Part shown: one piece after another, positions 5,777 through 12,774 of the stretch
How positions within the stretch are numbered: the stretch's first letter is position 1
Layout of the letters: the number at the start of each line of letters is the position of its first letter
Assembly (NCBI GenBank): GCA_023441255.1
Contig: JAEZPW010000098.1
Coordinates: 1-17,704, forward strand
Length of the DNA stretch: 17,704 bases
From: Acidobacteriota bacterium
Lineage (GTDB): Bacteria; Acidobacteriota; Terriglobia; Terriglobales; Acidobacteriaceae
Reading direction: 5' to 3'
Position numbers and translations under genes: made by a program
Notes under the pieces: model-generated
The model's input: the letters and a program-made list of their open reading frames with translations, nothing else
The model's database searches: none
What the model was told of the DNA's origin: nothing

Positions 5777-8173
5777 TTATGCCGCTTCTGCTTGCCTGGC
5801 GTCGATTTCGTTGTTCCGGGTGGCGAAGGCACGGGTAAGGGCCAGGGCGGCGACATAGGCTACGGCGCCGCAGGCGAGCACCACGATCAGTCCGAACTGG
5901 ATCGCGATGACGATGGCCAGCACGGAACCGAGAACACTGGCTCCGGCGTTCATGGCCCATGCCCATTCGACGGTGTGCTCGCCTGCGCCGTGCAGAGCGC
6001 GGAGCCCGGTCGGGAACGGCATTCCCATAAAGAACCCGAGAGGCACCAGCACCACGGCACTGACGGCGAGTTTGGCCACGAAGGGCAGTCCCACAAGGCC
6101 CGACAGCAAGGCCGGCAGGGCCAGGTCAGCTATTACGAGGAGGACCACAACGAGAGCGAGCGGTAGTCGCACGCGCATCGGATCGGAGAGCCAGCGCCGC
6201 GAGACCATGCTGCCGGCTCCGCTGGCCAGCAACATGAGGAAGACCACCACGGTGAGCGCGTAAGTGGGATGACCGAGGAAGAGGACGAAGCGCTGGATGA
6301 GAGCTACCTCGACCATGATGTAGCCAAGGCCGACCGAGACGAAGTACCAGATAGGCGCTATGTGCGGACGGCCCGCAGAACGGGTCAGCCACAAAGGCGC
6401 GACCAGAAAGGCCGCCACCGCCAAGGCTGAGATGACGAGGAGCATGAACAGTACTGCAATGCCCAGGTTCACTTTCCAATCCACGCCGCCTGAACCTGTT
6501 CCATTCAAGACCTGCCCGAGTTTCAGGGTAAAGAAGAAGAAGGGGGCATCGTCCGTAACCGGGGCGATGTTGAATTGATAGTCACGGGCAAAGCCGTAGG
6601 GGTCGTTGGAGGAGATGAGTTCGCCGAAGGGGTTCTCGACCTGCTGGCCGGGAGCATAAAGCATGTTCAGCGTGGCCGGGTATTTGGTTACGTGGGCACG
6701 GGCGGTCTCGATCTCGTCAGGTGCAAGAGGCGACTTCTTGGCCAGGACGGCAACCATGACACCGTCGCGGTTCAGCTTGCCGCTGGAAATGACCATAAAA
6801 TGCCGGCTGGTGTCGTCCACGCCGAGTTCGTGCAAGGCGCGCATGGCAACGGAGACGACGCGCATGGCCTCGCGGGGTCGGGCGAACTCCCAGCGCGTGA
6901 TGGCCAGCATGCCGTCCGGTTTCAGGTGGTTGAAATACTCCTTGAATGCCTGGACGGTATAGAGATTGTTCTCGCTGAGGGCAAAGGCGCCCGCCGAGGT
7001 GGAGGCCCAGGTGTCAACCAGGGTCATCTGAAGCACGTCGAACTGCTGGCGGGCGTTGCGCACCCAGGATCGGCCGTCGCTGACCTCGATGCGAACTTCG
7101 GGGAGCTGATAGAGGTGCTCGGAATAGTCGGCGTATAGGCCCCGCATGATCGTGGTTGCGATCAGCGGGTTGATTTCGATGCCGGTGACGCTTGGGCTGC
7201 CGTTACCGACGGCGCGCAGCACGTCTACGCCGCCACCGGGGCCGATGATGGCGTAAGTACCGCCGGGGCGCAGGACGTTCACAACCGCCGGCGGGGCCGA
7301 CATCAGCGCGTCTTCAAGTTTGGTGCCACGCCAGGAATAGGGTGGCACGGCCATAATGGCGGTCGCGGCGTCAGCGTCGATGGTGATCCACTTGGAGTCG
7401 CCCCACTGGTCGACCTCGATGCGGGAGATGGCATTCCAGCGTGAAAAGAGCATCCACTTGCTGTCGCGCTTGATGCCCTTGGCGTAGACGACGTCGACGA
7501 ACCTGCCGTTCTCGTTGGCGGCGATGAGTATGGCCAGACCCGCGACGAAGGCGAGGGCCAGAGTGCGGCGCCGCGGGGTGGGCGACCAGATCAAGGCAGC
7601 CACGGCCATTCCCAGGGCGGCCGCCAGGATTGCATTGGGACCCCCAAGAGTATTCAGCAGGGGTACAACGGCGAGACAGGCGAGCGCGCCACCGACGAGG
7701 TCGGCTCCGTAGAGGGCGCCAATGCGGTGCGTCTGCCGGGCGAAGGCGACGGAAAAGACGAGGCCCGTGAAGAAGAACGGCACGGCGGAAACCAGGTAAA
7801 TGGCCGTGAGCCGGATGAAGTTGCGGCCCGTGAGATGCAGCGACACGGGCATGTGCAGGACCACGTACAGCGCGGCAAGCGTCATAAGACAGCTCAGCAG
7901 CGACGCTGTGGCGGCGATGGACTCGGTGCACCATCGGGCTAGCCGGTTTCGGCGGACGAAGGCGTAGACTCCCCCGGCCCCCAAGCCCAGGAGAGCTATC
8001 GAGATGGCTAGAAACGCGAAATGATAGAAGAGCGTGACCGAGAAGACGCGGGTGAGCGACAGTTCCAGGAGAAGACTGGAAAGGCTCATGACGAAGATGC
8101 CAGCGAAAGCGCGGACACTTCCAGCGGAATCGGTTTCCTGCTCAATGCCGGGAAGCAGAGCGGTATCGCTCAT
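5777..8173 (-). CDS. Membrane-embedded spermidine synthase-like protein
   Basis: A 798-residue protein with a Rossmann methyltransferase/spermidine-synthase-like domain between two membrane blocks. About six or seven membrane segments fill residues 22-220. The cytosolic domain runs about 250-550, with GPGGGVD (311-317) as nucleotide-binding motif I, E333 in GIEINP as the likely ribose-binding acid, and DGRSW (367-371). Six or seven more segments fill 569-781, ending with WAWAMNAGASVLGSVLA. This layout is common among proteins labelled spermidine synthase in Acidobacteria and related phyla. The position where true SpeE enzymes keep their catalytic Asp reads TLVDTWAST (384-392), so aminopropyltransferase activity is doubtful; a SAM-type ligand is likely, the product unknown. 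I chose ATG 8173 because GAGG lies five bases upstream; GTG 8176 directly before it is possible. It follows acpS on the same strand, with element copy B filling the gap. Confidence 0.85.
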   Translation of the reverse strand: MSDTALLPGIEQETDSAGSVRAFAGIFVMSLSSLLLELSLTRVFSVTLFYHFAFLAISIALLGLGAGGVYAFVRRNRLARWCTESIAATASLLSCLMTLAALYVVLHMPVSLHLTGRNFIRLTAIYLVSAVPFFFTGLVFSVAFARQTHRIGALYGADLVGGALACLAVVPLLNTLGGPNAILAAALGMAVAALIWSPTPRRRTLALAFVAGLAILIAANENGRFVDVVYAKGIKRDSKWMLFSRWNAISRIEVDQWGDSKWITIDADAATAIMAVPPYSWRGTKLEDALMSAPPAVVNVLRPGGTYAIIGPGGGVDVLRAVGNGSPSVTGIEINPLIATTIMRGLYADYSEHLYQLPEVRIEVSDGRSWVRNARQQFDVLQMTLVDTWASTSAGAFALSENNLYTVQAFKEYFNHLKPDGMLAITRWEFARPREAMRVVSVAMRALHELGVDDTSRHFMVISSGKLNRDGVMVAVLAKKSPLAPDEIETARAHVTKYPATLNMLYAPGQQVENPFGELISSNDPYGFARDYQFNIAPVTDDAPFFFFTLKLGQVLNGTGSGGVDWKVNLGIAVLFMLLVISALAVAAFLVAPLWLTRSAGRPHIAPIWYFVSVGLGYIMVEVALIQRFVLFLGHPTYALTVVVFLMLLASGAGSMVSRRWLSDPMRVRLPLALVVVLLVIADLALPALLSGLVGLPFVAKLAVSAVVLVPLGFFMGMPFPTGLRALHGAGEHTVEWAWAMNAGASVLGSVLAIVIAIQFGLIVVLACGAVAYVAALALTRAFATRNNEIDARQAEAA

Positions 8174-8186
8174 CACGACCTCAGAA

Positions 8187-8326
8187 ATGGAGGATGGATG
8201 ATGGCAGATGGAGGATGGTGAATCTCAGAAGTCAGATCGGTTGATCGCAGATCTCAACTCACCCCGATCTGAAATCCATGATGTTTGGCAGCCCACATCT
8301 GCCATTTGCCATCTGACATCCGCCAT
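8187..8326. repeat. Palindromic heptamer element, copy B
   Basis: Occupies nearly the whole acpS to spermidine-synthase-like gap. The left arm (8187-8219) reads as heptamers GATGGAT, GATGGCA, GATGGAG. The right arm (8294-8326) is the complement type; the best perfect pair is ATGGCAGATG (8201-8210) with 8296-8305. The core holds TCAGATCGG (8232-8240), which pairs perfectly with CCGATCTGA (8264-8272). A 29-base core stretch at 8226-8254 matches copy D (16927-16955) with one mismatch. The right arm runs up to the acpS stop codon. Confidence 0.88.
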
Positions 8327-8704
8327 TCAGTCTTCCAGTATTACGTGTGCGATTGCGTGCTCGACGGTGTGCGAGAGCGACAGATAGACGCGCCGCACGC
8401 CCAGCCGGGCGGCGAATTCGGCCGCCTTCCCACCAAAAAAGATGGTGGGACGGCCGCCAGGTTCCCGGCGGACTTCAACGTCACGCCAGGCGATGCCGTG
8501 TCTCCACCCTGTGCCGATTGCCTTCAGACCGGCTTCCTTGGCGGCAAAACGCGCCGCGTAACGCTCGGTCCGGTTCGCCTTGGAGTCGCAATAAAGGATC
8601 TCGGCGTCCGTAAAAACTCGCCTGAGGAAATGTTCGCCGTGACGCTCAATGGCGGCGGCTACCCGCGGAACTTCAACGATGTCGATACCGGTGCCGACGA
8701 TCAT
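8327..8704 (-). CDS. acpS: Holo-[acyl-carrier-protein] synthase
   Basis: AcpS moves 4'-phosphopantetheine from CoA to the serine of acyl carrier protein, activating fatty acid synthesis; it is a cytosolic trimer with Mg2+. The 125-residue length is normal. Metal ligands are visible: D8 in GTGIDIVEV and E57 in RFAAKEAGLKAIGTG. The C-terminal SLSHTVEHAIAHVI also fits the family. The start at 8704 gives the standard MIVGTGID N-terminus. In-frame ATGs further upstream only add about 90 residues translated from the repeat element and are rejected. The ribosome binding site is weak (GGGT just before the ATG). The TGA stop codon overlaps the end of palindromic element copy B. A 12-bp palindrome (8720-8731) lies 15 bases upstream of the start but could be chance. 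Confidence 0.96.
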   Translation of the reverse strand: MIVGTGIDIVEVPRVAAAIERHGEHFLRRVFTDAEILYCDSKANRTERYAARFAAKEAGLKAIGTGWRHGIAWRDVEVRREPGGRPTIFFGGKAAEFAARLGVRRVYLSLSHTVEHAIAHVILED

Positions 8705-8822
8705 GTACCCAGCGGAACCTTGAACGTTCAATTCAGTACAACTCTGCGGCAGACAGGGTACCACAAACACTTCGGGGCTTTGATTCAGAAGGGCAACAAC
8801 GGGATGGAAGAGAATTGCAGAA

Positions 8823-8994
8823 ATGGCAGATGGCTGATGCTGATGGCTGATGCTGATGGCTGATGGATGATGGATGAGATCGTAGATCGCAGATTTTAGG
8901 CTCACAAGCACCTTCTCTAAAAAACACGCGCCATGGGCGTTTGTCCCCCATCTGGCCCCCACATCTGCCATCATCCATCATCCATCTGCCATTC
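8823..8994. repeat. Palindromic heptamer element, copy C
   Basis: The left arm (8823-8879) is an expanded array of GATGGCT and GATGCT units, including two tandem copies of the 13-mer GGCTGATGCTGAT. The right arm (8961-8994) is the complement type. GATGGATGATGGATG (8862-8876) pairs perfectly with 8972-8986 (15 bp). The core contains GATCGCAGAT (8885-8894), a 10-mer also found in the cores of copies B and D, but otherwise differs. The right arm ends 13 bases before the -35 box of the csp promoter. Confidence 0.83.
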
Positions 8995-9007
8995 GGCGCG
9001 GTTCAGC

Positions 9008-9036
9008 TTGGCAGCGATTGTAAAAATATGTAAAAT
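9008..9036 (+). promoter_or_regulatory. Strong sigma-70-type promoter of the cold-shock gene
   Basis: TTGGCA (9008-9013) matches the -35 consensus at 5 of 6 bases. A spacer of exactly 17 bases leads to TAAAAT (9031-9036), 5 of 6 for the -10 box. The stretch is AT-rich against a GC-rich background. Transcription would start near 9043. Confidence 0.75.
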
Positions 9037-9062
9037 AAAGTGCTGGTTTGGACGAAGCGGTT

Positions 9063-9082
9063 GTAAGCAGCATCTGCCTTAC
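9063..9082 (+). promoter_or_regulatory. Hairpin in the 5' leader of the cold-shock mRNA
   Basis: GTAAG-CAG (9063-9070) pairs with CTG-C-CTTAC (9074-9082) through eight base pairs, one bulged C and a 3-base loop. Long structured leaders that change fold with temperature are established for cspA-type mRNAs. Whether this leader works that way is inference. The ribosome binding site AAAAGG (about 9129-9134) lies well downstream. Confidence 0.4.
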
Positions 9083-9141
9083 GCATTACCTGCCTGCAAG
9101 CTACACGATCCACCCAAGCAGCAAAAAGAAAAGGAACATCC

Positions 9142-9342
9142 ATGGAAACAGGTACCGTTAAGTGGTTCAACGACGCAAAGGGTTATGGCTTCATCAGCCG
9201 TCAGAACGGCGAAGACGTGTTCGTGCACTTCTCCGCCATCCAGTCCAAAGGCTTCCGTAGCCTTCAGGAAGGTCAGACGGTTCAGTTCAGTGTCGTCAAG
9301 GGACCCAAGGGACTGCAGGCAGAGAACGTAACGATTGCGTAG
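9142..9342 (+). CDS. Cold-shock domain protein (CspA family)
   Basis: A 66-residue single OB-fold protein that binds single-stranded RNA and DNA, melting mRNA structure at low temperature or under stress. Both RNA-binding motifs are present: KGYGFI (RNP1, residues 13-18) and VFVHF (RNP2, residues 26-30). The start METGTVKWFN is standard, with the ribosome binding site AAAAGG eight bases upstream. Length and sequence are typical for the family. It is monocistronic, with a strong promoter and a GNRA-loop hairpin after the stop. Whether it is cold-induced or constitutive cannot be read from the sequence; the long leader hints at post-transcriptional control. Confidence 0.97.
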   Translation: METGTVKWFNDAKGYGFISRQNGEDVFVHFSAIQSKGFRSLQEGQTVQFSVVKGPKGLQAENVTIA

Positions 9343-9363
9343 TTCGAACTCAAAGCTTGTCAG

Positions 9364-9387
9364 AGGGGCGGCCGAAAGGTCGCCCTT
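9364..9387 (+). terminator. GAAA-tetraloop hairpin after the cold-shock gene
   Basis: AGGGGCGGCC (9364-9373) and GGTCGCCCTT (9378-9387) form a 10-pair stem with two G-T wobbles, closed by the tetraloop GAAA. It starts 22 bases after the csp stop. The downstream T-run is poor (TTGCTGTTT), so it may terminate weakly or mainly protect the 3' end. Confidence 0.6.
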
Positions 9388-9401
9388 GCTGTTTGGAGAG
9401 G

Positions 9402-9440
9402 CAACTTTCAGGGTTTCAACGTTTCAAGGTTTCAAAGTTG
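9402..9440. repeat. GTTTCAAN octamer array with inverted flanks
   Basis: Three octamers, GTTTCAAC, GTTTCAAG and GTTTCAAA (9413-9436), are flanked by CAACTTT (9402-9408) and its exact complement AAAGTTG (9434-9440). The period is eight here, not seven as in the other arrays. The short flanks could close it into a hairpin. Confidence 0.55.
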
Positions 9441-9804
9441 AAGCAGTGCCCCACTCGGAGTCGACGCATCCCGCCAGTCTCTTCGTTTCGCATGCCGTAG
9501 TTTTCTCGTTCTGGGATAGTGAGTTGAATGCCTGCTACCGCCAACAATCGTGGATTTGAGTAGCTACAATTCTGAGGTCATGAGAATCGGGCGTTCAACG
9601 CTCGTTATCGGGTTCGCGGTCCTTCACCGGACGTACACAAACTCGGCAAGTCTTCCTAGAGTTCGACGCGAGTGGAGAGAAGAGTGGCAAAGGTTTCAGG
9701 CACTCGCCCGTGCGTCCGTTGAGAGAACAGGCCAAAGCGCATCCGGCAACTGGAGCCGGCGCTGGGCGCTCGCACCTGCAAATCGAGGTCTGCGCTCATC
9801 TTGA

Positions 9805-9828
9805 CCCTCGCTTCGGCTGCGCTCAGGG
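9805..9828. repeat. Short imperfect palindrome CCCTCGC...CGCTCAGGG
   Basis: CCCT and AGGG at the ends, with CGC and GCG inside, form an imperfect hairpin around CTTCGG, with extra TC bases on the 3' side. It lies about 70 bases before the kinase start codon. It resembles short interspersed palindromes often seen in GC-rich genomes. Function unknown. Confidence 0.3.
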
Positions 9829-9899
9829 ACTGTGACTTTTACCAGTTTAGGTTGGGTGCTGAATTTTATAGGCTCTAGCGCAACCTGTGCGGTGTCTGA

Positions 9900-12647
9900 A
9901 TGGCGGGTATCGAATGTAATCATGGCAAGCAAGCCAGTGACAAGCCGACTGCGGCTCAGTTGGGAAATCGCATAACCGAATCCAGCGTCTGCGCTGCGAA
10001 TATCGAGAACACTCTGGTCAAACCACACATGCAGGGACCCGAACGACCGCCGCGTCAGAGGAGTGTCCGTTTCCGCCTGACCTGTCTGGTGCTGGCATGT
10101 ATTCTGCCAGTCTGCATCATCGCTTTTCTTTTTGTTTACTACTCCTATCAATACAAGCGCGCACTCATGGACCAGCGCGTCTTGGGGATTACACGGGCGC
10201 TCTCCACGGTGGTGGATCGGCAACTGGACCTGATGCGAGCGAGTGCAACCGCCCTTGCCACGTCGCGTAACCTTGCCACGAGCGATCTGGCGGCCTTCTA
10301 CAAGCAAGCACAGACGGTCTTGCAGGATTACCCGGATTACGACGTTGTTCTCTCGGATGCCAGTGGACAAGAACTCCTTAATACGGGTGTACCTTTCGGC
10401 AAGCCGCTACCCATACGGGCCGATTTGGATGTAGTGCGAACAGTATTCGACACCGGCAGGCCGGCAACAAGCAACTTGTACAAAGACACGCGCGCGGGAC
10501 GCTACGCTTTCAGTGTTCACGTGCCGGTCTTCGAAGGCAATCGCGTTGTATACGACCTGATGTTTGCGGCGCACGCCGAAAACTTTCAAAAGGTGATTTC
10601 CCACCAGCGTATTCCCCCCGAATGGTCCGCCTGCATCCTCGATGCGAATAAAGTACTTGTTGCTCGGAGTCGCTCCCCAGAAAGGTTTGTTGGGCGACAG
10701 ATCTTCCCCGCCGGAGCGAAAGCCATAGATGAGCGCGTCGAAGGCACGGTAGAGGCTCCAGGCCCAGAGGGTGTCGACGTGTTCGCGACGTTCAGCCGGT
10801 CAGTCACAACCGGTTGGACAGTAGCTATCGCAATTCCCAAGGCGCTGATATGGGCGGATAGCCGTCGATGGCTGATGTGGGTTATCGGCGGTGTCATCTT
10901 GCTCTCAACTATGGCGCTGGCCTTAGCACTATTTTTAGCATGGCGAATCAGCGGTTCGATCCAAGCGTTAGTGGCTCCGGCGTTGGCATTCGGACGCGGG
11001 GAGCCGGTTGAAATAGGGCAGCTCGATTTGAGCGAAGCAAACAATGTCGGTCAATCGTTGGTCAAGGCGTCACAGCTTCTGCAAGAACGCACCAGGCAGC
11101 GTGAGTGGGCCGAGGGTGCACTGCGCCTCTCCGAGGAAAAATTCGCCAAAGCGTTCGCCAACAATCAAGCCGCTGTCAGCATAACCCGTCTGACAGATGG
11201 AGTATTCCTGGAGGTGAACGACACTTTTGTGGAGCTGGTCGGGTATAGCCGGGAGGAGATGATTGGGCATTCTTCGAGAAGAATAATGTGGCCGACACGT
11301 GATGCTTGCGCGCGTTGCCTTAGGAAATTGCGGGAGAAAGGCTCTGTGCGCGGCTGGGAGCAAGAGTTTCTGAAGAAGTCTGGCGAAGTCTTTGTAACAG
11401 ACCTGTCGGCAAACATATGGGTTCTTAACGGGAAGAAGCTGGTTGTTACTACCCTGGTTGACATCACTGCGCGCAAACGGGCAGAGGAGGCCCTCCGAGA
11501 TCGCGAGAGCCAATTCCGTGCTTTCTTTGAAACTGAGGCGGTAGGAGCGGCGGAGGTGGATCTAAACGGACGCTATGTTCAGGTAAACCAGCGCTATTGT
11601 CAGATCACTGGCTACAGTCGCGAGGAGCTATTGGGCATGTCACCGGTGGATCTGACGCACCCAGAGGATCGCGATGCCGACCAGCCATATTTTCAGGCAC
11701 AGGTGCCGATTCTAGACATTGAGAAACGATACATCCGCAAAGATGGCAGCGTGATTTGGGTTCAAGTTACGGCGGCGATGATCCGCGATTGCGAAGGAAA
11801 CGTGCTGCGCTCAGCAGGGGTTATCCAGGACATTACCGAACGCAAGCGGGCCGAAGAAGCGCTGCTTCGTGCTGAGAAATTAGCGGCAACAGGGCGAATG
11901 GCCGCAACAATCGCGCATGAGGTCAACAATCCGCTGGCAGGGGCGATGAACGCTCTTTACCTTGCCTCGCTTGATTCCGGCTTAAAGCCAAAGACAAAGG
12001 AATACCTGACACTTGCGGATCAAGAACTTCGTCGTGCCAGTCACATCACTCAGCTGACGCTTGGTTTTTATCGAACAAGCGGCAGCGGCACGGCAACTGC
12101 TCTCCCTAAGCTGGTAGATGAGGTGCTGAACGTTTATGGAATGAAGTTGCAAGACCGCAACATTACGGTCCATCGCCGCTACCGGTCTGGTCGGTGCGCC
12201 GAGGGAGATGACGAGTGCTTCTCGGTTGATGGCGGTGAAATGCGCCAAATCCTCTCAAATTTGCTGGCCAATGGCATCGATGCGCTGAAAGATAACGGCA
12301 TGCTTTACATACGGGCATCACGAACAAGCAGTCTCAACGAAGGCGGTCCAAATCTTCAGCTGACCATCGCGGATAACGGCTGCGGAGTTAGACAGGAACA
12401 CCTTAGACGCATCTTCGAGCCGTTCTTCACTACAAAACAATCGTTTGGGACGGGGCTTGGGTTATGGGTCACGCAGGAACTTGTTCGCCAGCACAACGGA
12501 ATCATCAAGGTACGTAGCCGTGAAGGCAAAGGCACCGTCTTTCGGATAACTTTTCCGGCCACTCCCTCTGATCAACAGACGAACGAACGCAATCGAGAAC
12601 AGGACGACTCGACGGTTCAATCCTTTCGTAGACAGTCGGCAGTTTAG
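9900..12647 (+). CDS. Membrane PAS-PAS sensor histidine kinase
   Basis: A 915-residue sensor kinase. Residues 60-81 and 325-348 are membrane segments around a periplasmic sensor of about 240 residues (double-Cache-like in general pattern; ligand unknown). Two PAS domains follow, at about 412-527 and 534-655, each ending in a linker DIT[AE]RKRAEEAL. The HisKA helix has the phospho-accepting H673 in IAHEVNNPL. The ATPase domain shows the N box (N787, N791), DNGCG (825-829), FEPFFTTK and GTGLGL (850-855). All catalytic parts are present; there is no receiver domain. It would autophosphorylate and pass phosphate to a response regulator, but none is adjacent. The start is uncertain: ATG 9900 gives a 43-residue leader of unremarkable sequence, while ATG 10029 lies 16 codons before the first membrane segment; neither has a good ribosome binding site. 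GC content is visibly lower than in neighbouring genes. Confidence 0.93.
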   Translation: MAGIECNHGKQASDKPTAAQLGNRITESSVCAANIENTLVKPHMQGPERPPRQRSVRFRLTCLVLACILPVCIIAFLFVYYSYQYKRALMDQRVLGITRALSTVVDRQLDLMRASATALATSRNLATSDLAAFYKQAQTVLQDYPDYDVVLSDASGQELLNTGVPFGKPLPIRADLDVVRTVFDTGRPATSNLYKDTRAGRYAFSVHVPVFEGNRVVYDLMFAAHAENFQKVISHQRIPPEWSACILDANKVLVARSRSPERFVGRQIFPAGAKAIDERVEGTVEAPGPEGVDVFATFSRSVTTGWTVAIAIPKALIWADSRRWLMWVIGGVILLSTMALALALFLAWRISGSIQALVAPALAFGRGEPVEIGQLDLSEANNVGQSLVKASQLLQERTRQREWAEGALRLSEEKFAKAFANNQAAVSITRLTDGVFLEVNDTFVELVGYSREEMIGHSSRRIMWPTRDACARCLRKLREKGSVRGWEQEFLKKSGEVFVTDLSANIWVLNGKKLVVTTLVDITARKRAEEALRDRESQFRAFFETEAVGAAEVDLNGRYVQVNQRYCQITGYSREELLGMSPVDLTHPEDRDADQPYFQAQVPILDIEKRYIRKDGSVIWVQVTAAMIRDCEGNVLRSAGVIQDITERKRAEEALLRAEKLAATGRMAATIAHEVNNPLAGAMNALYLASLDSGLKPKTKEYLTLADQELRRASHITQLTLGFYRTSGSGTATALPKLVDEVLNVYGMKLQDRNITVHRRYRSGRCAEGDDECFSVDGGEMRQILSNLLANGIDALKDNGMLYIRASRTSSLNEGGPNLQLTIADNGCGVRQEHLRRIFEPFFTTKQSFGTGLGLWVTQELVRQHNGIIKVRSREGKGTVFRITFPATPSDQQTNERNREQDDSTVQSFRRQSAV

Positions 12648-12653
12648 TTAGAG

Positions 12654-12669
12654 TGTAAGTCGGCTTACA
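12654..12669 (+). terminator. Possible weak hairpin terminator after the histidine kinase
   Basis: TGTAAG (12654-12659) and CTTACA (12664-12669) form a 6-bp stem with a TCGG loop, seven bases after the kinase stop codon. A short T-rich run (CCTTTCCGTTTT) follows some ten bases later. Weak for an intrinsic terminator. The rest of this convergent gap (12648-12774) holds only a 14-bp palindrome at 12739-12752. Confidence 0.35.
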
Positions 12670-12774
12670 TCCACCTTTCCGTTTTCGGCAATGCCGTTCG
12701 CGACCCAACACGGGTACACGAGCGGGAAGGCGCTGCATTTTCAACGTTGAAACTGAGATTTTGGACCCTTGCTT

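Larger units (their letters stand above)
8705..9141. other. Divergent intergenic region between acpS and the cold-shock gene
   Basis: About 437 bases with no gene. It holds the acpS leader (8705-8820), where I see no clear promoter, then element copy C (8823-8994), then the csp promoter (9008-9036) and a csp leader of about 98 bases with a hairpin (9063-9082). Both divergent genes must be driven from here, so copy C may influence either. Confidence 0.7.
9343..9899. other. Long non-coding stretch between csp and the histidine kinase
   Basis: About 557 bases with no gene I can support. It holds the csp hairpin (9364-9387), a GTTTCAAN repeat array (9402-9440), and a CCCTCGC...CGCTCAGGG imperfect palindrome (9805-9828). 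Between these, 9450-9800 shows nothing recognisable. An open frame at 9550-9804 has no ribosome binding site or family features. The kinase promoter must lie here, but I see only AT-rich sequence near 9853-9862 without a matching -35 box. Confidence 0.5.

Noticed and set aside
8720..8731. 12-bp palindrome TTGAACGTTCAA upstream of acpS as an operator
   Set aside because: Several 12-bp perfect palindromes are expected by chance in a window this long, and no regulator is nearby.
8705..8974. N-terminal extension of AcpS
   Set aside because: It is translated from palindromic element copy C and would add 90 residues to a family that is about 125 residues long.
8823..8994. CRISPR array
   Set aside because: The repeats are 7- to 13-base, degenerate and without unique spacers, and there are no cas genes.
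9550..9804. Possible 84-residue gene between csp and the kinase
   Set aside because: It starts at a GTG without a ribosome binding site, has an Arg/Trp-rich product with no recognisable features, and nothing supports translation.
12739..12752. 14-bp palindrome TTTCAACGTTGAAA as a terminator or operator
   Set aside because: It has no loop or T-tract, and about one such palindrome is expected by chance in 17.7 kb.
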